NCBI RefSeq assembly: GCF_921292975.1
Contig: NZ_CAKLCM010000002.1
Coordinates: 1,178,001-1,242,000, forward strand
Direction of reading: 5' to 3'
DNA length: 64,000 bases
Source of the DNA: Vibrio hippocampi
GTDB lineage: Bacteria; Pseudomonadota; Gammaproteobacteria; Enterobacterales; Vibrionaceae
Shown: positions 17,055 to 25,367 of the stretch, piece after piece
How positions within the stretch are numbered: position 1 is the first letter of the stretch
Layout: each line of letters opens with the position of its first letter
The notes under the pieces: model-generated
Seen by the model: only the letters and a program-made list of their open reading frames with translations
Told to the model about the DNA's origin: nothing
The model's database searches: none
Position numbers and translations under genes: made by a program

Positions 17055-18644
17055 CTACGGTTTTATAGACATGCGCTGTAATGGGATCTCAAACTGAGAT
17101 GGGTTGAAGCCAACTCCTTGCACTTTGGTGCTATAAATCGCACGATTTTGCTCATAGGTGAGCGGAATATAAATCGCTTGATTGTGTAGTGTTTCTAACA
17201 CATAAGTATAGTGTTGTTGACGTTGTTGCTCATCATTCGCTTCAAGAGCCTCAAGGATCTGCTTATCTAGCTCAGCTTTTTCAGGAATACCTTTTTGTGC
17301 CGCATAGTCACCATAAACAGGTTTACGCATCCCGCCTAAGAAAGACTGTGGATCATACGGTGTCCCCCAAGAGATATTGAACGATAAATCAAACTGACCT
17401 TGTTTGAGTCGATCACGGTGAGCTTGCTCTTCTTCACCGACGATGTTCATCTTCAGACCCACTTTTGACCATTCACTTTGCAGGTACTGGGCGATCGTAC
17501 GCTCAACCACTTTGTCGCTGTCGTACGACAGGGTAATTTCAAATGCCTTACCATCACGCTTGCGAACCGCGCCCTGTTTCACCCAACCGGCTGCATCCAG
17601 TAGTTGCTCAGCTTGTGCCACGCTATAATCGTAAGGCGTCAGTGGAATATTCGCGTAAGGAACGTTTTTCGCCAACAAGGTGTCTGCGGGTTTCTCCAAT
17701 CCAAGCATGATGCGTTCCGCAATGATCGATTTGTTCGTCAAATGGCTAAGCGCCTGACGAACACGAGTATCACTGAGGTTTTCACTGGTCGAGTTTAGGA
17801 TCAACATACGTGTCGACACCGGTTCAGACAATGCGGTGCCAAAACGTGGATCTTTTTCAAACTGTTTAAATGATTGGGCGTTGATCAGTTGCAGACCATA
17901 CACCATATCAATTTCACCGCTACGCAGAGAGAGTAGACGCGATTGGTTATCCGGGATCACTCGAGCAACAATGCTCTTCACCTCGGGCTTTTCACCCCAG
18001 TATTGCTCATTGCGGTCAAATGTTGCGTGCTGATCCACCACATTGTTCTTGAGCGCATAACTACCCGTTCCGACATAACAGCTCGCACCGTTTTTCGTCG
18101 TTCCCTCTTTAAAGCATTTTGGGGAGAGGAAACGAAATGGACGAGTCACACCCAATTCTACCAGGAACGGATAATAAGACTCTGCAAACTCCACCTCAAC
18201 GGTGTAGTCATCGACAACGCGGACACTCTTTTTGCCCGCGCTTTCTACTTCCACCATTAGGCGAATCGACTCAAGCCAATTGTGACGATTGGCGTTATCG
18301 AGCAGCGCTTCAAAATTTGCTTTGACCACATTAGCGTCGAAGTGTGTGCCATCAGTGAAATTCACATCATCGCGCAGCTTAAAAGTATAGACTTTGCCAT
18401 CTTCAGACGTTGACCAGCTCTTTGCCAACCAAGGCTCCAATACTCCATCCTGACCCAAATGAATCAGACCTTCAAAAATCAGATTCTGAGCAAAGATCTC
18501 ACCACCATAAAGGTGTGGATTGAGATCACGAATATCACGGTAGTTTGCAAAAGTAAGGGTGGAGTCATCCGCCAATGCGCTTGGCATTGAGGTAAGCGCT
18601 GTGACCGCAATGGCGGCGGCTGTCATTAATTTCTGAATCGGCAT
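17055..18644 (-). CDS. NikA-like periplasmic substrate-binding protein
   Basis: A 529-residue family-5 solute-binding protein with a signal peptide ending near ALADD (residue 25). It aligns by eye with E. coli NikA through LNPHLYGGEIFAQNLIFEGL, EPWLAKSWSTSEDGK, YYPFLVELGVTRPFRF and WGTPYDPQSFL. NikA binds nickel as a complex with small chelators or histidine; related proteins bind metallophores. Family context therefore points to a nickel, cobalt or metal-chelate substrate, not peptides, but the metal cannot be fixed from sequence. First gene of the nik-type operon; a Fur-like box lies ~45-70 bases upstream. Confidence 0.85.
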   Translation of the reverse strand: MPIQKLMTAAAIAVTALTSMPSALADDSTLTFANYRDIRDLNPHLYGGEIFAQNLIFEGLIHLGQDGVLEPWLAKSWSTSEDGKVYTFKLRDDVNFTDGTHFDANVVKANFEALLDNANRHNWLESIRLMVEVESAGKKSVRVVDDYTVEVEFAESYYPFLVELGVTRPFRFLSPKCFKEGTTKNGASCYVGTGSYALKNNVVDQHATFDRNEQYWGEKPEVKSIVARVIPDNQSRLLSLRSGEIDMVYGLQLINAQSFKQFEKDPRFGTALSEPVSTRMLILNSTSENLSDTRVRQALSHLTNKSIIAERIMLGLEKPADTLLAKNVPYANIPLTPYDYSVAQAEQLLDAAGWVKQGAVRKRDGKAFEITLSYDSDKVVERTIAQYLQSEWSKVGLKMNIVGEEEQAHRDRLKQGQFDLSFNISWGTPYDPQSFLGGMRKPVYGDYAAQKGIPEKAELDKQILEALEANDEQQRQQHYTYVLETLHNQAIYIPLTYEQNRAIYSTKVQGVGFNPSQFEIPLQRMSIKP

Positions 18645-18689
18645 AATCTAGCTCAATGTGGTTTTCTGCTTAGTTAAGGAATAAGCATA

Positions 18690-18716
18690 GTAATAATAAT
18701 TCTCATAATCATTATT
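18690..18716. promoter_or_regulatory. Fur-like box upstream of the nikA-like gene
   Basis: On the minus strand AATAATGATTATGAGAATTA matches 13 of 19 positions of the classical Fur consensus by hand alignment. It is correctly placed for a promoter of the binding-protein gene. Iron-dependent control of a Nik-type operon would be unusual. Confidence 0.5.
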
Positions 18717-18941
18717 GACCTTGATCAACTTTATCCGTGAGTGAATTTACATTAAGAAACCATTTAACATCCCCCACAACCCCGTTCGATCATATCGAGC
18801 CAGTCGTTCAATTTCTCATCATTCCTTGAGAGCAAGTTATCACCCACATACCACTGGATATAACTCTTTTGTTGCAACATTCCCTGCTGTGGATTGCCTA
18901 TCCAATCCCCCTTTTGAAGGGAGAAAGCGGTTTATGTCCTT

Positions 18942-18988
18942 GAAAACTCTTTATGATCTCGAAAGCTCTTTATGATCGCGAAAGCAAG
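18942..18988. repeat. Tandem 19-bp repeat
   Basis: GAAAACTCTTTATGATCTC is followed by GAAAGCTCTTTATGATCGC and the beginning of a third unit (GAAAGCAAG). Confidence 0.8.
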
Positions 18989-19023
18989 CACCTCGACAGC
19001 AATCACTTGACATTTAACGATAT

Positions 19024-19038
19024 TGATAACTATTATCA
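19024..19038. promoter_or_regulatory. Fur-like box upstream of the 84-aa gene
   Basis: TGATAACTATTATCA, an inverted repeat matching the 7-1-7 Fur motif at 13 of 15 positions, about 35 bases before the start codon. Confidence 0.6.
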
Positions 19039-19072
19039 TCAAATATTCTTCGTCAATGGTTAAGAGAGCAGG

Positions 19073-19327
19073 ATGCCTTCCGATCCCAATTATATCCAAA
19101 TCGAAATCAGCGCTGATAAACTCGCGAGTTTAGTCAAAAGCGGGCACCTGTGCGCTGCGCATATTCGTTGCTTAAACCCAGATGCAAAACAGTTTGTTTG
19201 GCAACTTTGTCTTAATAATTGTGCCGACAAACTGTGCGGTGCTCCATCAGGCACAAACCAGACAAATCCAATCAAACCCAACACCCCATCGCCTGACTTG
19301 CTGCATCGCCAAAAGCGCATCATTTAA
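19073..19327 (+). CDS. Small Cys-rich protein of unknown function
   Basis: An 84-residue protein I do not recognise. The first ~60 residues look folded (IQIEISADKLASLVKSG, then a cluster of five cysteines within CAAHIRC...LCLNNCADKLC), and the tail is polar and probably disordered. No signal peptide or membrane segment. The spaced cysteines suggest metal or Fe-S binding. A Fur-like box just upstream and a metal-exporter gene with its own Fur-like box just downstream support a metal-related role, which is inference. The start has only a weak GAGAG signal. An antisense ORF of similar length exists on the other strand and I consider it a shadow. Confidence 0.5.
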   Translation: MPSDPNYIQIEISADKLASLVKSGHLCAAHIRCLNPDAKQFVWQLCLNNCADKLCGAPSGTNQTNPIKPNTPSPDLLHRQKRII

Positions 19328-19453
19328 TCCGTCACATAGAGCCACTTTGCTCAGCTATTTTTTGCCCGCTTATGTTTCTATCAATTTGTTGTTTTTGAAA
19401 CCGATTGCTGAAGTCGCTTTTTATTGTTGAAGTCACCTTGATAATTGCTATAA

Positions 19454-19468
19454 TGATAATTGTTATCA
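19454..19468. promoter_or_regulatory. Fur box upstream of the metal exporter
   Basis: TGATAATTGTTATCA matches the palindromic Fur core TGATAATnATTATCA with one mismatch and lies 19 bases before the start codon, so it would occlude the promoter or ribosome site region. Confidence 0.7.
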
Positions 19469-19487
19469 TTTGCATTTATGAGGAAGT

Positions 19488-20696
19488 ATGACTGTCTTCT
19501 CTAAACAACCCATGACCAGCAGAACCCTTACCGTCAATCAATTTCAACCGGCATACAAACGCTTACTTTTGCCGGTATGCTTGATTGCACTGCTGGCGAC
19601 CGATTCAACCCGAGATCTGGTGGTGAATTCTCTATCCGACGCATTTTGGGCGGTATCGACGTACGTTGCATTCACTCTGGTTGTTTATCACTATTTGTCG
19701 GCGTTTATTAGTTCAGAAAACAAGCTTGCTTCCCTCTATCGCAACTCACGTCACTATCAAGTTTTCTTTGCCGCGTTACTCGGTGCCCTACCCGGTTGTG
19801 GCGGTGCCATTGTTGTCACCACTCAATTCGTCAGCGGTCGAGTCGGCTTTGGCGCAATCGTTGCTGTGTTAACCTCGACCATGGGCGATGCGGCGTTTTT
19901 ACTTCTCGCCAGTCAACCTGATGTTGGTTTAGGTGTCGTAGCACTGGGCGTTGTCGTGGGTTGGTTAACGGGCTGCTTAGTGAATGCATTACATGCTGAT
20001 GATTTTCTTAGACCTCCAACGCCATCATTATCTGTTGCTCAAGACCCTGCGAGCTGTGATCAGCAACCGACAGAGAATGAACAAAAAGCCATTAACGTTC
20101 AGGGTGAATTTTGGCGTTGGATTATGCTACCAACGCTGGCGGTCGCCCTACTTGGCTCATTTCAAGTTGACGTTAACGCACTGCTGTCCCTACCAGAGAT
20201 GACCATAGAATGGGCAGGCACCGTGATGATCGTTGGCAGCATGTTACTTTGGTCGTTGACCCGAGAAATCAAAGACTATCAATCGACCGTTTCGGAAGAT
20301 AATAAGCCACTCGCCTCTCACCCGTTTCAAAAGGCGGCACAAGATACCAACTTTATCACCGCTTGGGTCATCGTTGGCTTTCTTGCTTTCGAGCTCATCA
20401 CCCATTTTGCCCAAATCAATATCACGCAAAGTCTTTCTGGGTGGGGAATATGGATGCCATTCTTAGGAATGATGGTGGGTTTACTGCCGGGATGCGGTCC
20501 GCAAATATTGGTCACTAGCCTCTATCTCTCGGGGGCGGTTCCAATGTCAGCACAGCTATCTAATGCGATATCCAATGATGGCGATGCCTTGTTCCCTGCT
20601 ATCGCTATGGCACCAAAGGCTGCTTTGGTTGCGACATTTTATTCTGCACTTCCCGCTTTGGTGGTCGGCTATGGTTACTATTGGATTTTTGAATAA
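19488..20696 (+). CDS. Putative 10-TM heavy-metal exporter (MneA-like)
   Basis: A 402-residue membrane protein made of two similar halves, each with a PGCG motif (LPGCGGAIVVTTQF ~105; LPGCGPQILVTSLY ~335) followed by a D-containing segment (STMGDAAFLLLAS; NAISNDGDALFPAIA). That twin layout fits the family of putative 10-TM heavy-metal exporters that includes the Vibrio manganese exporter MneA. It would export Mn2+ or a similar metal from the cytoplasm. GAGGAAG precedes the ATG. The near-perfect Fur box just upstream indicates iron- or manganese-responsive control. I am fairly sure of the family and less sure of the metal. Confidence 0.65.
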   Translation: MTVFSKQPMTSRTLTVNQFQPAYKRLLLPVCLIALLATDSTRDLVVNSLSDAFWAVSTYVAFTLVVYHYLSAFISSENKLASLYRNSRHYQVFFAALLGALPGCGGAIVVTTQFVSGRVGFGAIVAVLTSTMGDAAFLLLASQPDVGLGVVALGVVVGWLTGCLVNALHADDFLRPPTPSLSVAQDPASCDQQPTENEQKAINVQGEFWRWIMLPTLAVALLGSFQVDVNALLSLPEMTIEWAGTVMIVGSMLLWSLTREIKDYQSTVSEDNKPLASHPFQKAAQDTNFITAWVIVGFLAFELITHFAQINITQSLSGWGIWMPFLGMMVGLLPGCGPQILVTSLYLSGAVPMSAQLSNAISNDGDALFPAIAMAPKAALVATFYSALPALVVGYGYYWIFE

Positions 20697-20807
20697 AAGA
20701 CTTTCTTGAAACTAGGTCCGTATCTAAACTTACAATCATTCGTTACCGCTTGAATTTATTTTGCTTCCACTAAAACTAACCCTAGTGGTGATTACAGAGG
20801 ATTGTAT

Positions 20808-21983
20808 ATGACCCGAATTTCGTGCCTAGCATTACTGGCTAGTGCAACGGTTATCGCCGGACTCTTAACCGGTTGTAGTAATGCGTCGGCTGATCCCGCA
20901 TACCAAGTTGCAAACGAACTTCCTGACTATAACCAACGCAGTTTTGAACAGTACCGTGAAGCCACTAAACTGTGGCTCAATGACAATCGCGTCTTTATGA
21001 CCGACAATCATGAGCAAGAACTTGATTTGGTGCTACCCACAGAATACCGACCGACTCACCCAAACGGTAAAGGGGTTTTGTTGGTACATGGACTTGGCGA
21101 TAGCCCCTACTCTTTTGTTGATGTAGCTCAGCACCTTGCGGATAAAGGCTACTTAGTTCGCACTATCTTGCTCCCCGGTCACGCCAGTAAAGCCGGTGAT
21201 CTTGCACTTCCATCATTAGAGGATTGGCAAGGTGTCGTCCATCACCATATTCAACTTCTTAAACGGCAGACGCCAAGTCTCTGGTTAGGCGGCTACTCGA
21301 CTGGCGCGAATCTGGCCACCGAAGCGGCGATAAAAGACCCCACGATCGATGGGCTGCTGCTATTCTCTCCCGCTTTTGAACCGACCTCTACCGCGGTACG
21401 CTGGGCAGGACTAGCCAGCTATTTTGTGACATGGGCTGACCAAGATCCTGAAGACAATCCGTTGAGGTACAACTCGTTACCGATGAATGGTGCCGCTGTT
21501 TATTACCAAACCACCGAAGTCGTCAAGCAGGCACTAAAAGGTCGCAGCTATGATAAGCCGGTGTTTATGATCATGAGTGAAGCGGACGGCATTATAGACA
21601 CGGGCTATGCAGCTGAAGTATTTCAACACACCATGACCCACCCCAATAAACATTTAGTCTGGCAAGGTGAAACCAAGGCGACCGATACACACATCTCTCG
21701 CTTTTCAATGAAGCTGCCAGAGCAACGCATTGCCAATGGTTCTCATCAGGGATTACTGATCTCGCCGGACAATCCGCTTTACGGAATCAACGGCAGCAAT
21801 ATCATTTGTGGTAACGGTCAAACTCCCGAGCATGAACAAGCCTGTATCAATGGTGCGCCAGTCTGGTTTTCGTCATGGGGTCATCAAGAGCCGGGAAAAA
21901 TCTTTGCCCGTTTAACCTACAATCCCTACTTTACCCAGAGTATGGCGCTGATGGACCAAGTTATGGATAAGACCACTCGCTAA
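20808..21983 (+). CDS. Alpha/beta hydrolase lipoprotein
   Basis: A 391-residue predicted lipoprotein: signal peptide with lipobox LLTGC at about residues 18-22, then an alpha/beta-hydrolase domain. The oxyanion HG motif is in LLVHGLGDSPYSF (~95), the nucleophile elbow in LGGYSTGANLA (~165), a probable Asp in SEADGIID (~255) and a probable His in NGSHQG (~305). Substrate unknown: esterase- or lysophospholipase-like. The ATG at 20808 is chosen over the TTG at 20802 because AGAGG lies 7 bases before it. Possibly co-transcribed with the following dehydrogenase gene 43 bases away. Confidence 0.78.
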   Translation: MTRISCLALLASATVIAGLLTGCSNASADPAYQVANELPDYNQRSFEQYREATKLWLNDNRVFMTDNHEQELDLVLPTEYRPTHPNGKGVLLVHGLGDSPYSFVDVAQHLADKGYLVRTILLPGHASKAGDLALPSLEDWQGVVHHHIQLLKRQTPSLWLGGYSTGANLATEAAIKDPTIDGLLLFSPAFEPTSTAVRWAGLASYFVTWADQDPEDNPLRYNSLPMNGAAVYYQTTEVVKQALKGRSYDKPVFMIMSEADGIIDTGYAAEVFQHTMTHPNKHLVWQGETKATDTHISRFSMKLPEQRIANGSHQGLLISPDNPLYGINGSNIICGNGQTPEHEQACINGAPVWFSSWGHQEPGKIFARLTYNPYFTQSMALMDQVMDKTTR

Positions 21984-22026
21984 GCGGGTCAGGTATCGCG
22001 ATATAAACAGCCTCAAGGAGATAAAC

Positions 22027-23172
22027 ATGAAGTCAGGGATTTTCTCTTCGGTCAGTGCACTTGTCGCCACCAGTTTGATTGGCACACAGCTTATTGTGTC
22101 AAACGCTGTTGCCGATGAAGCGGGGATGGAAGAAGTGTTGCTTGATAATAGTTACACTGTAACCAAAGTAATCGATGGTTTAATGATTCCTTGGGGCATG
22201 GCGTTCTCTGACGCCGATACTCTACTGGTGACCGAGCGAACAGGTAATCTAGTGCAAGTGACATTATCTGAGCAAACGAAAACCACCTTATACAGCGTTA
22301 ACAACCTTTATGCGAAAGGACAAGGCGGTCTGATGGACATCGCACAATCTCCAGAGGATGCCAACCGCTACTACTTTACCTACAGTGATAAAACCGACAA
22401 AGGGGCAACCACTTCTCTGGCGACCGCCACGATCAGCAATGGCAAACTCTCAAATTGGACGCGATTACTCAAAGCCAACGCCGACAGTGACTCTGGTCGA
22501 CATTTTGGCAGTCGCATAACGTTTGATGATAAGGGACATCTCTATTTTGGCATTGGCGACCGAGGCGATAGAGACAATGGTCAAGACACGAGTAACCATG
22601 CTGCCGCGATTCTTCGTCTTAATCTTGACGGGTCGGTGCCAACCGACAATCCCTTTGTGAACGACAACAAGGTGGCGAATGAAATCTGGTCTTATGGGCA
22701 CAGAAATCCGCAAGGTCTTTTCTTTGATAAAGCAACCGATTCTCTATGGGAAATTGAACATGGTCCTCGCGGTGGCGACGAAATTAACCTGATTGGTAAA
22801 GGACTCAATTACGGTTGGGCGAAAACCTCTCACGGCAAGGAATACTGGGGACCGTTAACGGTTGGCGAAGCAAAGACATTACCGGGTATTGAACAACCCA
22901 AATGGGTTTACATTCCATCAATTGCTCCTGGCAGTCTGATTCTCTATCGCGGAGAACACTATCCGCAGCTCAATGGCAAACTGCTGTCCGGCGCACTCAA
23001 ACTAGCCCATATTAACGTGGTTGATATTCAGGGGGATCAGTTAAAAGAACAACTAAGATTAGTCACCGATCTTGGTGAGCGCGTCCGAGACATAGCCATA
23101 AGCCCAGATGGTCTAATCTACTTCAGCACCGACAATGGCAATATCTATCGACTAGAGCCAAAACCTAAATAA
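22027..23172 (+). CDS. PQQ-dependent sugar dehydrogenase (YliI/Gdh-B-like), periplasmic
   Basis: A 381-residue secreted beta-propeller enzyme. A signal peptide ends near NAVADE (~31). Then come VIDGLMIPWGMAFSDADTLL, GQGGLMDIAQSP, the strongly conserved YGHRNPQGLFFD (~230) and EHGPRGGDEINLI (~248), all marks of the soluble quinoprotein glucose/sorbosone dehydrogenase family, which oxidises aldose sugars using PQQ. Whether this organism makes PQQ cannot be told from the window. A clear AAGGAG precedes the ATG. Confidence 0.87.
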   Translation: MKSGIFSSVSALVATSLIGTQLIVSNAVADEAGMEEVLLDNSYTVTKVIDGLMIPWGMAFSDADTLLVTERTGNLVQVTLSEQTKTTLYSVNNLYAKGQGGLMDIAQSPEDANRYYFTYSDKTDKGATTSLATATISNGKLSNWTRLLKANADSDSGRHFGSRITFDDKGHLYFGIGDRGDRDNGQDTSNHAAAILRLNLDGSVPTDNPFVNDNKVANEIWSYGHRNPQGLFFDKATDSLWEIEHGPRGGDEINLIGKGLNYGWAKTSHGKEYWGPLTVGEAKTLPGIEQPKWVYIPSIAPGSLILYRGEHYPQLNGKLLSGALKLAHINVVDIQGDQLKEQLRLVTDLGERVRDIAISPDGLIYFSTDNGNIYRLEPKPK

Positions 23173-23202
23173 ATGAGTGACTAACAAGCGAATTAATATT
23201 TT

Positions 23203-23249
23203 TACTGGATATTTATACAGGCAGGTATATACTGTTTATACAACCAGTA
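23203..23249 (+). promoter_or_regulatory. Two tandem LexA (SOS) boxes
   Basis: Box 1 (23203-23222) is TACTGGATATTTATACAGGC and box 2 (23230-23249) is TACTGTTTATACAACCAGTA. Both have CTG-N10-CAG with an A/T-rich centre, the gammaproteobacterial LexA pattern. The second ends 18 bases before the start codon of the 64-aa gene. Confidence 0.8.
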
Positions 23250-23267
23250 ACAAAATGAGGTTCGCTT

Positions 23268-23462
23268 ATGTTGCAACAACGACTTGACCGTATCAACGAG
23301 CTAAGAAAACAAGCTCTGAGCAATCCTGAATTTGTCGAATCAGCCAAAGCTCATGAGCAAGCATTAAACAAAGAAGTCTCTCAACAACAGACTCACAATA
23401 AAAAACCGAAAAGCCTATCTGAAATCTATCAAGGCTATCAGTTTGGCAACGATACTCATTAA
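23268..23462 (+). CDS. Small SOS-controlled protein of unknown function
   Basis: A 64-residue hydrophilic protein, mostly helical (MLQQRLDRINELRKQALSN), with a Gln-rich middle and an aromatic tail (LSEIYQGYQFGND). No membrane segment, signal peptide or recognised domain. TGAGG lies 7 bases upstream of the ATG. Two LexA boxes directly upstream make it a strong candidate member of the SOS regulon, yet it does not resemble SulA, UmuD, DinI, YebG or the TisB-type toxins. A hairpin follows the stop, so it is a single-gene unit. Confidence 0.75.
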   Translation: MLQQRLDRINELRKQALSNPEFVESAKAHEQALNKEVSQQQTHNKKPKSLSEIYQGYQFGNDTH

Positions 23463-23488
23463 ATCTCACACAGTCAGTCTCAATATAA

Positions 23489-23514
23489 AATGAGAGGAGT
23501 TTTCGCTCCTCTCA
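23489..23514 (+). terminator. Terminator of the SOS gene
   Basis: Stem ATGAGAGGAG / CTCCTCTCAT with a TTTTCG loop, 26 bases after the stop codon. No T-run follows, so termination may be weak. Confidence 0.6.
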
Positions 23515-23550
23515 TCAACGTTACCCGCTTGTATTCAATCCTTTTATCGC

Positions 23551-23615
23551 TGTCAATTTCTGTACGCTACTAATTTCTTTACATCAGCAATTTCTGTTCA
23601 TGGGCAATTGTTGTA
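23551..23615. repeat. Imperfect tandem ~17-bp units
   Basis: Four successive units of the form YAATTTCTGTWCAT... (CAATTTCTGTACGCTAC, TAATTTCTTTACATCA, CAATTTCTGTTCATGG, CAATTGTTGTACATTA) separate the SOS gene from panE-like. Confidence 0.65.
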
Positions 23616-23625
23616 CATTAGACTG

Positions 23626-23660
23626 ATACCCAAGTTACCTCGGATCTATTGAGCATTTAG
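23626..23660. repeat. Dispersed Vibrio palindrome, copy 2 (one arm)
   Basis: ATACCCAAGTTACCTCGG is one arm of the family; the second arm is eroded. It lies just upstream of the panE-like gene. Confidence 0.55.
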
Positions 23661-23715
23661 GTCTTGATGGTAGATCATTGTTCTCGTTATCTAGTCAAAG
23701 GAGAGACTTGCTGTT

Positions 23716-24648
23716 ATGGATAACCACACGATAGCCGTGATTGGCACTGGCGCGATTGGCGGATACTACGGAGCCCGTCTTCACCATGCGCAATGTCAGG
23801 TGCATTTTTTGTTTCACTCAGATTTTGATCATGTCACGCAACATGGCTTGAAAGTTGATTCCCAAGAGGGCAATTTTTCGATTCCAGCCGAGGCGATTAA
23901 CGCCTATCAAAATAGTCAAGATATGCCAGCGGCTGACATCATTTTAGTGGCATTAAAGACCACTCAAAATGCACTATTGCCGCAACTGCTAAAACCGATA
24001 TTAAAGCCTAACTCAACCATCGTACTGTTACAAAATGGTATCGCGGGCGAGCAGGTCATTGCCGAGCAGCTTAGCCACTCTCAAATTGGTGGCGGGCTTT
24101 GTTTCATCTGCTCAAATAAAGTCGGTCCCGGTCATATTCATCATATTGATTACGGCAACCTCACCTTAGGTCGATTAAACCCAGAGTGTGACTCGCACAT
24201 AAACTGGCTCACCGAACAATTTCAAGCCGCGGGCGTCGGTGCTGATTTTGCGGGCGATATCGTCAGCGCACGCTGGAAAAAGTTGCTGTGGAACGTACCT
24301 TTCAACGGTCTATCAACTATCCTCAATGCCGATACTGCACAAATGATGGCGACGGAACAGATAGTCGAACTCGCCAGAGACATCATGCTGGAAGTGATTG
24401 CTGCCGCCAACGCCCATGGCACTGCGCTCGATAGCGCGGTCGTGGATACCATGATCAACAACACCGCCAAGATGCAACCCTACCTCACCAGTATGCTGCT
24501 CGATTACAGGAATGGTCGAGAGTTAGAGATCGAATATATGTATAAAAATATGCTCGATATCGCCGCAAAAATTGGAGTGCCGATGCACAAGACCGAGACA
24601 CTTTATCAACAACTCTGTTTCATCAACCAAAAAATACAGACCCGTTGA
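23716..24648 (+). CDS. 2-dehydropantoate 2-reductase family protein (PanE/ApbA)
   Basis: A 310-residue NADPH-dependent reductase of the ketopantoate reductase family; the reference activity makes pantoate for coenzyme A. Rossmann motif IGTGAIGGYYGARL at residues 9-22, catalytic Lys in ARWKKLLWNVPFNG (~193) and the helical C-terminal domain with MLLDYRNGRELEIEY (~262), including the conserved Glu region. AAAGGAG lies upstream of the ATG. It may be a paralogue acting on another 2-oxoacid, since such paralogues are common. Confidence 0.83.
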   Translation: MDNHTIAVIGTGAIGGYYGARLHHAQCQVHFLFHSDFDHVTQHGLKVDSQEGNFSIPAEAINAYQNSQDMPAADIILVALKTTQNALLPQLLKPILKPNSTIVLLQNGIAGEQVIAEQLSHSQIGGGLCFICSNKVGPGHIHHIDYGNLTLGRLNPECDSHINWLTEQFQAAGVGADFAGDIVSARWKKLLWNVPFNGLSTILNADTAQMMATEQIVELARDIMLEVIAAANAHGTALDSAVVDTMINNTAKMQPYLTSMLLDYRNGRELEIEYMYKNMLDIAAKIGVPMHKTETLYQQLCFINQKIQTR

Positions 24649-24744
24649 GACTAAAGCGTTGCTAGGTTTTGTGCCGGACACGAATAAAGGCTAAAATAGC
24701 GCTTCATTCCGCAAAGCACATTATCTTCGCAAGGCACAAAACCC

Positions 24745-24975
24745 ATGAAACGCTTAGTTCTATATGTTAAAGACAAATGCCCTCATTGTAAGGACGCTCA
24801 ACGATACCTCGATGAAAAAGGCTATAAATACAGAATGACGAACGCCAAAATGCAAAGGGGAAGAAAGGAATTGGACGCTATCGGTGCTCGTTCATTGCCA
24901 GTGCTTAAGATTGGCGACCAGATTATGATCGGCTGGAACCCAAAGAACTTTGAAAGAATGTATAAAGGAGGCTAA
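24745..24975 (+). CDS. Glutaredoxin-like thiol protein
   Basis: A 76-residue small thioredoxin-fold protein. LYVKDKCPHCKDAQRYLDE gives a CPHC active site at residues 13-16, a hydrophobic SLPVLKIG carries the cis-proline at ~52, and the C-terminus has IGWNPKNFERM. It probably reduces disulphides or mixed disulphides in the cytoplasm. CPHC in place of CPYC is a mild variant. It ends in its own terminator, directly before the accessory island. Confidence 0.82.
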   Translation: MKRLVLYVKDKCPHCKDAQRYLDEKGYKYRMTNAKMQRGRKELDAIGARSLPVLKIGDQIMIGWNPKNFERMYKGG

Positions 24976-24990
24976 CTCGCCTCCTTTTTC
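24966..24990 (+). terminator. Terminator of the glutaredoxin gene
   Basis: AGGAGGC / GCCTCCT stem followed by TTTTTC, overlapping the stop codon. It marks the end of core sequence before the integron relic. Confidence 0.85.
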
Positions 24991-24994
24991 TTAT

Positions 24995-25367
24995 AGGGAC
25001 AGGTCAAATAAAACAAATTACATAACAGCTTCAAGCTTATTTTCCTCAGACTTTAACCTAGGGTATTTCTTAGTGAGGTTGAACCACTAATTTTCGAAAA
25101 CGAGGGAAATGCCAAAATGCCTGCCACACGAAAGCTCAGCTTTCCTTGCTGATATTAATAGCAAGATTTTTAAATGACATTATCCAATTTGGTAGCCACA
25201 CATCCGCTGCCGTTGCATCTTCGCTATCACTAATGGAAAGCTGGCTTTGCTGCCAACTAAAGTCGCCCGCTGTCTTTCTAGTTAGGTACATACTTTGAGC
25301 CACTCTTGCTGAGTCAGGTTGAAGTTTTATGCAATGAGCCAGCCGTTTTCATATATTGCCTGTCCCT
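24995..25367. mobile_element. Long MITE-like element (373 bp) with AGGGACAGG ends
   Basis: Begins AGGGACAGGTCAAATAAAAC and ends with GCCTGTCCCT, so the ends form a 9-bp inverted repeat. The last ~55 bases (GAAGTTTTATGCAATGAGCC... to the end) are almost the same as the right end of the two 129-bp elements at 27332 and 28368. The extra middle has a mostly open minus-strand frame (about 25130-25330) that I cannot identify. It may be the decayed parent element. Confidence 0.65.

Larger units (their letters stand above)
18645..19072. other. Divergent regulatory region between nikA-like and the 84-aa gene
   Basis: About 430 bases with no ORF of its own. It holds a Fur-like box near each end (18690-18716 and 19024-19038) and a 19-bp tandem repeat at 18942-18988. 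Confidence 0.55.

Noticed and set aside
19090..19323. Minus-strand ORF of 77 codons opposite the 84-aa gene
   Set aside because: It has no ribosome-binding site and is an antisense shadow of the plus-strand frame, which has a Fur-like box placed for it.
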